Source: SZUA-252 sp035716005 (GTDB lineage: Bacteria; Eisenbacteria; RBG-16-71-46; SZUA-252). Taken from it: a stretch of 64,000 bases of DNA. The position numbers and the translations under genes were made by a program. Numbering within the stretch: the stretch's first letter is position 1; each line of letters starts with the position of its first letter. Under the pieces are notes generated by a model. The model saw nothing but the letters and a program-made list of their open reading frames with translations, was not told where the DNA came from and made no database searches. The stretch is taken from assembly GCA_035716005.1 (NCBI GenBank), contig DASTKG010000097.1, positions 4,526 to 68,525 of the forward strand, written 5' to 3'. Shown here piece after piece: positions 31,886 through 38,860 of the stretch.

Positions 31886-33033
31886 GGGGCGATGCTAGCA
31901 CACCCGAGGCGCTCGCCGCCGCGCTCCGGGAAGCCGCGCTCGCGCTCGGTTTCGACGCGATCGGGTTCGCGGCCGCCGAGGGCCACCCCCATGCCGCGCA
32001 CCTCGCCGCGTGGCTCGAGGAGGGACGCCACGGGACGATGCGCTGGATGGCGCGCGACCCCGAACGCCGGGCCGACCCGCGGCGCGTCCTTCCGGGCGCC
32101 GTCACCGTCGTGTCGGTCATGGCCTCGTACTACCGGGGCGGCTGGCCCGAGGAGGGGCCCGAGGAGGGGCGCTCCCCCGCCCTCCGCGGAAAGGTGGCGC
32201 GCTACGCCTGGGGCCGGGACTACCACGGCCGCCTGAAGCGGCGCCTCCATCGACTCGGGCGCGCGCTCGAAAGACTCCGCCCCGGCGCCCGCTGGCGCGC
32301 GTACGTCGACAGCGGCCCGATCCTCGATCGCGGCTGGGCCGAACGGGCTGGCCTCGGGTGGATCGGGAAGAACGCGAACGTCATCCGCCAGGGCGCCGGC
32401 TCCTGGTTCTTCCTGGGGGAGATCGTCTGCGACGCGCCGCTCCCGCCCGCCGAGCCGGCGCGGAACCGCTGCGGGCGCTGCTCGCGCTGCATCCCCGCCT
32501 GCCCCACCGGGGCGATCGTCGCCCCGTACCAGGTCGACGCCAGGCGCTGCATCTCCTACCTCACGATCGAGCTGGCCGGGCCGATTCCGCGGGAGCTTCG
32601 CCCCCTCATCGGGGTACGAATCTTCGGGTGCGACGATTGCCAGGAAGCGTGTCCCTGGAACCGCTTCGCGACGCCGACCTACGACCCCGACTTCGCCGAG
32701 CGGCCGAGGCAGCAGACGCCGTGGCTCCTCCCGCTTCTCGCGATCGACGCCGAGGGCTTCGCGGCCCGATACGAAGGGACGCCGCTCATGCGCGCCGGCC
32801 GCGACCGCTTCGTCCGGAACGTGGCGGTCGCGCTCGGAAATCTGGGCGATCCGAGGGCGGTTCCGGCCCTCTCGCGCGCGCTTCACGACGAAGCGACGGA
32901 CGTGGGGCGAGGTCACGCGGCCTGGGCGCTCGGCCGAATCGGGGGCGCGGCCGCGCTCCGCGCCCTTCGGAGAGCCCGCGAGGAGGAGCGGGAGAGCTCG
33001 GTCCTTGAGGAGATCGAGGCCGCGCTGGGGTAG
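31825..33033 (+). CDS. queG: Epoxyqueuosine reductase (QueG)
   Basis: About 380-400 aa. It reduces epoxyqueuosine to queuosine in tRNA, using cobalamin and two [4Fe-4S] clusters. Seen: ALGFDAIGFA at the start of the fold, KVARYAWGRDYH, YVDSGPILDRGWAERAGLGWIGKN, the cluster motifs CGRCSRCIPACPTGAI and GCDDCQEACPWN, and HEAT-like repeats at the end (LGNLGDPRAVPALSRAL, AAWALGRIGG). The start is unresolved. TTG 31825 is the first start of the open frame and overlaps the divergent LON gene; homology begins near 31903 (PEALAAAL). An ATG at 31892 is one base out of frame. The stop TAG is the first three bases of a TAGAAT box at 33031-33036 that may be the -10 of the next gene. Confidence 0.9.
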   Translation: MERGRRLAAEREAEDRIRPARGDASTPEALAAALREAALALGFDAIGFAAAEGHPHAAHLAAWLEEGRHGTMRWMARDPERRADPRRVLPGAVTVVSVMASYYRGGWPEEGPEEGRSPALRGKVARYAWGRDYHGRLKRRLHRLGRALERLRPGARWRAYVDSGPILDRGWAERAGLGWIGKNANVIRQGAGSWFFLGEIVCDAPLPPAEPARNRCGRCSRCIPACPTGAIVAPYQVDARRCISYLTIELAGPIPRELRPLIGVRIFGCDDCQEACPWNRFATPTYDPDFAERPRQQTPWLLPLLAIDAEGFAARYEGTPLMRAGRDRFVRNVAVALGNLGDPRAVPALSRALHDEATDVGRGHAAWALGRIGGAAALRALRRAREEERESSVLEEIEAALG

Positions 33034-33103
33034 AATTCTGTCTCGCGGCAGTCGCCGCCGGGCCCATGTTCCGGAGCCACGCTCTCAAGGGGGAAACCAT
33101 CGC

Positions 33104-33883
33104 ATGATTCGCCCGTTCCTTCGCGCCGCGCTCGTCCTGTCCGCCTTCCTTCTCGTTCCGTCCGCCCCCGCCGACGCGGGCATGGTTTCGATGACCGTGA
33201 ACAAGGAGACCCTCTCGGGCTACCTCGCGCTCCCGAAGGGCGCCGGGACGCACCCCGCGGTGGTGGTGATCCACGAGTGGTGGGGCCTGAACGACTGGGT
33301 GAAGCAGCAGGCCGACAGCCTCGCGGCGCACGGCTACATCGCCTTCGCCGTCGATCTCTACAAGGGGAAGGTGGCGCGCGACCAGGAGACCGCCCACCAG
33401 TACATCAGCGGCCTCGCCGAGGACGAAGCCCTCGCCACGGTCCGCCGCGGAGCCGACTTCCTTCGCAGCCGCGACGACGTCCGCGCCCAGGCGATCGGCG
33501 TCATCGGCTGGTGCATGGGCGGCAAGTACTCGATCCGCCTCGCCGCGGCCGACCCCGGCATCCGCGCGTGCGTGATGTACTACGGGACCCCGATCACCGA
33601 CGCCGCCACGATCAAGGGGATCCAGGCCGCCGTCCTCGGCAATTTCGGCGGCGACGACAAGGGGCCGACGGCCGAGCAGGCCCTGGCGTTCGAGAAGGCC
33701 CTGAAGGCGGCCGGAAAGAAGGCCGACTTCAAGATCTACCCGGGGGCGGGCCACGCCTTCGCCAACATCAATAATCCCTGGGGCGGCTATCGGGAGGATG
33801 CGGCCAAGGACGCCTGGGCCCGGACCCTCGCCTTCCTGGACCAGTACCTGACGAAGCCCTCGCTCCCCAAGAAGCGCGGCTAG
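33104..33883 (+). CDS. Exported dienelactone hydrolase family protein
   Basis: 259-aa alpha/beta hydrolase with a signal peptide (RAALVLSAFLLVPSAPADA). The nucleophile is a cysteine: IGWCMGGKYS, as in dienelactone hydrolase, with Asp in FGGDDKGPT and His in GAGHAFANI. HEWWGLNDWVKQQADSLA near the start is also typical. It should hydrolyse a lactone or ester in the periplasm; the substrate is unknown. ATG 33104 was chosen because it gives the signal peptide; AGGGGG is 9 nt upstream, so the ribosome site is loose. The gene stands alone, with a 108-bp gap to the next one. Confidence 0.88.
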   Translation: MIRPFLRAALVLSAFLLVPSAPADAGMVSMTVNKETLSGYLALPKGAGTHPAVVVIHEWWGLNDWVKQQADSLAAHGYIAFAVDLYKGKVARDQETAHQYISGLAEDEALATVRRGADFLRSRDDVRAQAIGVIGWCMGGKYSIRLAAADPGIRACVMYYGTPITDAATIKGIQAAVLGNFGGDDKGPTAEQALAFEKALKAAGKKADFKIYPGAGHAFANINNPWGGYREDAAKDAWARTLAFLDQYLTKPSLPKKRG

Positions 33884-33931
33884 AGCGGTATCGGCGGGGG
33901 TACCAAGGTACCATCGACCGCGGGGCGGCAA

Positions 33932-33954
33932 GTGACGTATTATTAATACGTTAC
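33932..33954. promoter_or_regulatory. AT-rich palindrome, putative operator
   Basis: GTGACGTATTA, one T, TAATACGTTAC: two 11-bp arms with one mismatch, 37 bp before the ATG at 33992. It stands out in the GC-rich background and lies where a regulator of the radical SAM gene would bind. TATTAT/TAATAC could also serve as a -10. A GGTACC-AA-GGTACC pair lies just upstream (33899-33912). Confidence 0.45.
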
Positions 33955-33991
33955 GCTGCCCACCGGGGGCGGCGAAGGAGCCCCGTTCCGC

Positions 33992-35707
33992 ATGACACCA
34001 CGCCGCAACGCGTGCGAACTCGAGATCGATCTCTTCTGTAACGGGCTTCGCATCGACCCCTCCTGCCGCCTCGAAGAGGACGCCCGCACGGTCACGCGCA
34101 CGCGCGCCGGACTCGGCTCGGGCCTCGAGCTGGTCATCCCGACGCCTCGCAAAGAGATCTGGCTGAACGTCCCCGTCGAGGAGGATTTCGCGCGCAGCTC
34201 GCCCTATCGGCTCGTGCGCGACGCCCGGGAATATCTCCTCTGCGACGAGCGCTCGGGCGAGCGCTACCGGGTTCGCATTCCGGAGGAGCCCGCCTGGTAC
34301 ACGCGCCGCACGTCGCGCGGCACCGAGATGGGCAAGGTCGGCGTCCTGCAGGGCACCTACCTCGGCATCTACATCTCCAACTCCTGCCTCTTCTGGTACT
34401 CCAATCCGCCGCAGAATTGCCGCTTCTGCACGACCGGCTCCAACGTCGGCGTGAACGAAGTCGCGCAGAAACATCTCCAGGACGTGATCGAGGTGGCCCG
34501 CGCCGCGAAGGCCGAATCGGGCGTCACCTTCGTCCACTTCAACAGCGGATACCAGTCGGGGCGCGATCTCGCGCTCGCCGCGCCCTACGTGAAGGCCATC
34601 AAGGAGGAGGTGGGGGCCCTCGTCGGCGTCCAGCTCTACCCCACGAGCGACCTGGAGCAGTACGACCGCCTGATCGAGATCGGCGTCGATCACTTCTCCT
34701 TCTGCTACGAGTTCCAGAATCCCGAGTACTTCGCGCGCTACCTCCCCGGCAAGGAGCGAACGGGAGGGCAGGAGCTCTTCTTCCGCGCGCTCGAATACAC
34801 GTCTCGGAAGCTCGGGAAGGGCGCGGTGTCGGGCGAGATCATCGCCGGCGTGGAGCCGATCGAGGACACCATGCGCGCCATCGATTACATCACGTCGGTC
34901 GGCGCCTTCCCCACCGTCTGCATCTTCCGCCCCGTGATCGGCGCGGAGATGGAGCGCCACCCCGCGCCGCGCTACGAGGAGATGCGACGGGTCTTCGCCC
35001 ATCTCTACGACGCGTGCCGCCGGCACGGCATTCCCATCGGCGCCGCGCCGAACATCGAGGTGAGCCTCATCGTGCAGCCCGACGACGCGCGCGAACTCGC
35101 CGAGCCCGGACTCGCCACCACGCTCTACGACGCGCGGCTCGCCCTGGTGCGAGCGCTGGCGCGTCCCCTCTTCGCCTGGAAGGCGCGCCGGCGTCGCGTG
35201 CCGCAGGGCGCGATCGACGCGCTCCTCGAACGCGCGAAGGTGGCCCCCGGCGCCGCCGGGACGCCCGAGCACGACGCCTGCGACGCGGCGGGGTCGCCGG
35301 CCGCGGGCGCCGCGGGGGCGTCCGCCGCGAGAGAAGCGTCGCTGCACGAGGTCTTCGAGGCGATCCGCTTCGTCGCGAAGCGCCGCGGCGACACCTTCTC
35401 CATCGAGGAGCGCGAAGGCGTCCTGGAAATCGCGCCGCGGGGCGGCGACGACGGCGTCCCGAATCGCTGCCGCTTGAAACTCTTCCGCCCTCGCGAGAAC
35501 AGGGACCGCCTCTGCGCCTTCTTCTACAAGCGCTCGAACCTCGGCTGGAGCCGCGATCGCTTTTCGTACGGCGCCATCGAGTTCCTCCCGGAGAATCTCA
35601 CGCGCGACGACGCGGCGGCCTGGCTCGCCTGGCTCCAGGGCGGGTTCGACCCGGAGAAACGCCCCGCGAAGCTGCGGCGCGCGTTTCTCTATTCCATTCC
35701 CGAGTAA
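33992..35707 (+). CDS. Atypical radical SAM protein with CX10CX2C motif
   Basis: 571 aa. The cysteines are spaced SCLFWYSNPPQN-CRFC (Cys132, Cys143, Cys146), i.e. CX10CX2C, instead of CX3CX2C, within YLGIYISNSCLFW and CTTGSNVGVNE. Around it are LVGVQLYPTSDLEQYDRLIE, FSFCYEFQNPEYFARYLPGK and SGEIIAGVEPIEDTMRAIDY, consistent with a TIM barrel of the radical SAM/Elp3-like kind. An Ala-rich linker (about 425-445) separates a C-terminal domain of about 120 residues that I do not recognise. The N-terminus (1-120) is also unassigned. The substrate is unknown. It is preceded by the palindrome at 33932 and is not followed closely by a partner gene. Confidence 0.65.
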   Translation: MTPRRNACELEIDLFCNGLRIDPSCRLEEDARTVTRTRAGLGSGLELVIPTPRKEIWLNVPVEEDFARSSPYRLVRDAREYLLCDERSGERYRVRIPEEPAWYTRRTSRGTEMGKVGVLQGTYLGIYISNSCLFWYSNPPQNCRFCTTGSNVGVNEVAQKHLQDVIEVARAAKAESGVTFVHFNSGYQSGRDLALAAPYVKAIKEEVGALVGVQLYPTSDLEQYDRLIEIGVDHFSFCYEFQNPEYFARYLPGKERTGGQELFFRALEYTSRKLGKGAVSGEIIAGVEPIEDTMRAIDYITSVGAFPTVCIFRPVIGAEMERHPAPRYEEMRRVFAHLYDACRRHGIPIGAAPNIEVSLIVQPDDARELAEPGLATTLYDARLALVRALARPLFAWKARRRRVPQGAIDALLERAKVAPGAAGTPEHDACDAAGSPAAGAAGASAAREASLHEVFEAIRFVAKRRGDTFSIEEREGVLEIAPRGGDDGVPNRCRLKLFRPRENRDRLCAFFYKRSNLGWSRDRFSYGAIEFLPENLTRDDAAAWLAWLQGGFDPEKRPAKLRRAFLYSIPE

Positions 35708-35744
35708 GGCCGGGCCGGGGCGACGTCTCCCCGCCAAGACCCCG

Positions 35745-35773
35745 TTGACCTCGCCATCCCGGTTCCGTAACGT
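35745..35773 (+). promoter_or_regulatory. Putative sigma70-type promoter for mutT
   Basis: TTGACC (35745-35750), 17-nt spacer, TAACGT (35768-35773). Transcription would start near 35780, about 4 nt before ATG 35784, so the leader is almost absent. The TTG at 35745 that opens the longer frame is the -35 box itself, which argues against it as a start codon. Confidence 0.5.
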
Positions 35774-35783
35774 CATCCGCCAG

Positions 35784-36188
35784 ATGCGACGATTCGACGT
35801 GGCCGCGGGGATCCTCTGGAACGGGAGCGAGGTTCTCATCGCGCGGCGTTACGACCACGATCACCAGGGCGGCCGTTGGGAATTCCCGGGCGGGAAGCGG
35901 AACGCCAACGAGACCATCGAGGACTGCCTCCGCCGCGAGTTCATGGAGGAACTCGGCATCGAGGTGGAAGTCGGGCGCCTCTGGCGGGCCCTCACGCACC
36001 GCTACCCCGATCGAACGGTCACGCTCAATTTCTTCTTCTGCCGCCATCTCTCCGGCGAACCGCGGGCGCTGGAAGTCTCCGAGTGGAGATGGGTGGCTCC
36101 GCGCGTCCTGGCGGAACTCGAATTCGTCGAAGGGGACGGCCCCGTCCTTCCCGACCTGATCGCCGATCTCCTCGCGGGGCGCACGTGA
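35784..36188 (+). CDS. mutT: NUDIX hydrolase, MutT-like
   Basis: 134-aa NUDIX protein. MRRFDVAAGILWNGSEVLIARR is the usual MutT start, and the Nudix box is GGKRNANETIEDCLRREFMEELGI, with G, REF and EELG in place. The tail LEVSEWRWVAPRVLAEL also fits 8-oxo-dGTP diphosphatases. It likely removes oxidised nucleotides. ATG 35784 matches the homology and follows the promoter described at 35745. The stop overlaps the GTG of the next gene (GTGA). Confidence 0.88.
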   Translation: MRRFDVAAGILWNGSEVLIARRYDHDHQGGRWEFPGGKRNANETIEDCLRREFMEELGIEVEVGRLWRALTHRYPDRTVTLNFFFCRHLSGEPRALEVSEWRWVAPRVLAELEFVEGDGPVLPDLIADLLAGRT

Positions 36189-37102
36189 GCGCGCTCCCGG
36201 ACGAGCCGCCTCCTCCGCCCCTCCGGACTCCCGAGCCGCACGAATTGACGGCGTCCGACGGCGGCCCGCTCCGCCTCGACTACTACGCGGCCGACGACGA
36301 CGCCGCTCCGGGGTGCGGCGTCATCCTCTGCCACGGATTCCGCGGGTACAAGACGTGGGGCTTCCTCCCCTTCCTGGCGACGCGCCTCGCGGAGGAAGGA
36401 ATTCCGGCGGCGGCGTTCGATTTCGCCTCCTCCGGAATCAGCGATCGCGACGGCACGTTCGGAGAGCCCGAGAGGTTCCGCCGCGGCACGTACGCCGGCG
36501 ATCTGGCCGATCTCGCGCGCGTCTCGGATTGGATGGCGGCCCGGCTCGGCGGCGGCAAGGGGGTGAGACTCGGCCTCGCGGGACACAGCCGAGGGGGCGT
36601 GATCTCCATCCTCCACGCGGCGCGGGATCGCCGCGTCGGAGCGGTGGCCACGCTCGGCTCGCCGGCGCGAATCGGGGTCTGGCCCGACGCCTTCTGGGAC
36701 GCGTGGCGGCGGGGCGAGTCGGCCGACGTCTACGACTTCAGGACGAAGCGGACGCTCCGGCTCGGACCGGAGCTCTTCCGGGACTGGAGCGAGAACGGGC
36801 CCCGCTACGGGACCGCGGCCGCACTGGCCACGCTGGCGGCGCCGCTCCTCGTGCTCCACGGCACGCGCGACGCGCTGGTTCCTCTCGCGGAGGCCAAGGA
36901 ACTCGCCTCGTTCGGCCGCTCGACGTCGGTCGAGCTGAAGGTGATCGAGGGCGCCGGCCACTCGTTTCAGGCCGGAGACGAACTTCGCCGCACCCCGCCG
37001 GCCCTCCTCGACGCGATCGAGTCGGTGACGGCGTGGATGCGGCGATGGCTACAGCCGAATGAAATCGGGGACTACTTCTTCTCCGCCGGCGGGGGCGTGT
37101 AG
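36185..37102 (+). CDS. Alpha/beta hydrolase
   Basis: 305-aa hydrolase. The nucleophile elbow is GHSRGG (Ser), with VILCHGFRGYKTW as the oxyanion strand, LHGTRDALVPL (Asp) and GAGHSF (His). It resembles dipeptidyl-peptidase-like or acylhydrolase-type proteins; the substrate is unknown and no signal peptide is seen. The GTG start at 36185 overlaps the mutT stop, so translation is coupled. The 3' end overlaps the convergent yceI gene by 31 bp. The proline-rich N-terminus (PDEPPPPPLRTP) is not conserved. Confidence 0.85.
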   Translation: MSALPDEPPPPPLRTPEPHELTASDGGPLRLDYYAADDDAAPGCGVILCHGFRGYKTWGFLPFLATRLAEEGIPAAAFDFASSGISDRDGTFGEPERFRRGTYAGDLADLARVSDWMAARLGGGKGVRLGLAGHSRGGVISILHAARDRRVGAVATLGSPARIGVWPDAFWDAWRRGESADVYDFRTKRTLRLGPELFRDWSENGPRYGTAAALATLAAPLLVLHGTRDALVPLAEAKELASFGRSTSVELKVIEGAGHSFQAGDELRRTPPALLDAIESVTAWMRRWLQPNEIGDYFFSAGGGV

Positions 37103-37674
37103 GCCTCGATCCCGATGGTGATGTCGACGTCGTCGCCGAGCATCATCCCGTTGTCGACCGTCTTGTTCCAGCTCACGCCGAAGTCCTGCCGGTTGATCTT
37201 CGTCGTCGCCTCGAATCCCGCGCGCTGACCGCCGAGCGCGGGGCCGGCGCCGAGGAAGGTCACCGCCAGCGTGACCGGCTTCGTCACCCCGTGCATCGTG
37301 AGGTTCCCCTCCACCGAGAGCTTGTCTCCCTCGCCCTTCGTCACCTTCGTGCTCTGGAAGCTCATCGTCGGGAACTTGACCACGTCGAAGAAGTCGGCCG
37401 AGCGGAGATGATTGTCGCGCTTCTCCGTCTTCGTGTTGATCGAGGCGGGGTCGATGTCGACCTTCACGGACGCGGCCGTCGGATTGGCGGGATCGTATTC
37501 GATGGAGCCGGAGAACTTGTCGAAATTGCCGGGCACCTTGGAGAAGAAGTGGCGGACCGTGAACCCGATCGAGGAGTGATTGGGGTCGATCAGCCACGAG
37601 GTGGCGTGCGCGGCGCCGGCGAAGGCGAGAGCGGCGAAAACCAACGCGGCGGCGAGCAGCGACTTCGATCTCAT
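37072..37674 (-). CDS. yceI: YceI-family periplasmic lipid-binding protein
   Basis: 200-aa secreted lipocalin-like protein of the YceI family. It has a signal peptide (LVFAALAFAGAAHA), SWLIDPNHSSIGFTVRHFFSKVPG, FPTMSFQSTKVT, VEGNLTMHGVTKPVTL and INRQDFGVSWNKTVDNG, all diagnostic blocks. It likely carries an isoprenoid or other lipid in the periplasm. AGGAGG lies 7 nt upstream of ATG 37674. It is divergent from trxB and convergent with the hydrolase gene, so it is a single-gene unit. Confidence 0.93.
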   Translation of the reverse strand: MRSKSLLAAALVFAALAFAGAAHATSWLIDPNHSSIGFTVRHFFSKVPGNFDKFSGSIEYDPANPTAASVKVDIDPASINTKTEKRDNHLRSADFFDVVKFPTMSFQSTKVTKGEGDKLSVEGNLTMHGVTKPVTLAVTFLGAGPALGGQRAGFEATTKINRQDFGVSWNKTVDNGMMLGDDVDITIGIEAYTPPPAEKK

Positions 37675-37756
37675 CGGATGACCTCCTGGGGATGGCCTGC
37701 GGGCTCCGGCCCGCGGGCCGGATAGATGGCGAGCTAGTCGTTGATTTTCCAAGGGG

Positions 37757-37785
37757 TTGAACGCTCGCGCGCGATTCCCTAGTAT
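37757..37785 (+). promoter_or_regulatory. Putative sigma70-type promoter for trxB operon
   Basis: TTGAAC (37757-37762), a 17-nt spacer and TAGTAT (37780-37785). Transcription would begin near 37792, leaving a leader of about 100 nt before ATG 37892. Confidence 0.6.
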
Positions 37786-37792
37786 CCTTGAA

Positions 37793-37863
37793 CCTAGCTT
37801 GGCTTTCGATGCCGGACTCCCCCTCCGCGATTCGGGGGGACCGGGCCGAGCCTCCTAGGCATC
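37793..37863 (+). promoter_or_regulatory. Structured 5' leader of trxB, possible attenuator
   Basis: The leader can fold in two exclusive ways. CCTAG and CTTGGC (37793-37803) pair with GCCGAG and CTAGG (37845-37859), enclosing a hairpin TCCCCC/GGGGGA (37818-37840). Alternatively GATGCC (37808-37813) pairs with GGCATC (37858-37863). The two share bases around 37858. It matches no riboswitch class I know. Confidence 0.35.
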
Positions 37864-37891
37864 AAAACCCGAACCAGGAGCCTCCTGTTCC

Positions 37892-38860
37892 ATGTCCACC
37901 ACCGATACACGTCAAGTGATTGTCCTCGGCTCGGGAGCCGCGGGCCTCACCGCCGCCATCTACGCGGCGCGGGCCAATCTCATGCCCCTCCTCTTCGAGG
38001 GGGTCCAGCCGGGCGGACAGCTCACCATCACGAGCGAGGTCGAAAACTACCCCGGCTTCCGCGACGCCATCACCGGCCCGGTACTCATGGCCGACATGCG
38101 CGCCCAGGCGGAGCGATTCGGAACCGAGTTCGTGCAGGCCCAGGTCGAGTCGGTGAATCTGGAGAAGCGCCCGTTCGAGCTGACGGCCGACGGCAAGATC
38201 TTCCGCGCGCACGCCCTCATCGTCGCCACGGGGGCGTCCGCGAAGCTCCTTGGAATCCCGAGCGAGACGAAGCTGATGGGGCACGGCGTCTCCGCGTGCG
38301 CCACCTGCGACGGCTTCTTCTTCCGCGGGAAGCGAGTCATGGTGGTCGGCGGCGGCGACACCGCGATGGAAGAGGCGACCTTCCTCACGAAGTTCGCGTC
38401 CCATGTCACCGTCGTCCACCGGCGTGGGGAACTCCGCGCGTCGAAGATCATGCAGGAGCGGGCGCGCGAGAACGCGAAGATCTCCTTCATCTGGAACGCC
38501 GAGATCGCGGAGATCCACGACGTCGCGAAGGGAACCGTGACGGGCGTCCGGCTTCGCGACACGACGAACGGGACCGAACGCGACGTGGAGATCGACGGCG
38601 TCTTCATGGGGATCGGCCACCAGCCGAACACGACGCTCTTCGAGGGGAAGCTGGAGCTCCATCCGAACGGCTACATCAAGACCCACGACGGCATGAAGAC
38701 GAGCGTCGAGGGCGTCTTCGCCGCGGGCGACGTCCAGGACTTCGTCTACCGCCAGGCGATCACCGCCGCGGGGAGCGGCTGCATGGCCGCCATCGACGCC
38801 GAGCGGTGGCTGGAGGCCCGGGCGCACGCCGCCGCGGCCGAGAAGGCGGCGAGCGCATGA
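37892..38860 (+). CDS. trxB: Thioredoxin reductase
   Basis: 322-aa flavoenzyme that reduces thioredoxin with NADPH. The FAD motif is VLGSGAAGLTAAIYAARA, the redox disulfide is CATC in VSACATCDGFFFRGK (about 136-139), and the NADPH motif is VVGGGDTAMEEATFL. GVFAAGDVQD precedes the C-terminal FAD contact. The length is standard. It is the first gene of a run with ETF-QO (ATGA overlap) and the ABC genes. The promoter and the folded leader at 37757-37863 suggest regulated expression. Confidence 0.95.
   Translation: MSTTDTRQVIVLGSGAAGLTAAIYAARANLMPLLFEGVQPGGQLTITSEVENYPGFRDAITGPVLMADMRAQAERFGTEFVQAQVESVNLEKRPFELTADGKIFRAHALIVATGASAKLLGIPSETKLMGHGVSACATCDGFFFRGKRVMVVGGGDTAMEEATFLTKFASHVTVVHRRGELRASKIMQERARENAKISFIWNAEIAEIHDVAKGTVTGVRLRDTTNGTERDVEIDGVFMGIGHQPNTTLFEGKLELHPNGYIKTHDGMKTSVEGVFAAGDVQDFVYRQAITAAGSGCMAAIDAERWLEARAHAAAAEKAASA

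Noticed and set aside
33899..33912. GGTACC-AA-GGTACC repeated hexamer
   Set aside because: Short, common restriction-type palindromes; similar GGTACC occurs by chance elsewhere (for example at 7993), so it is not counted as a regulatory site.
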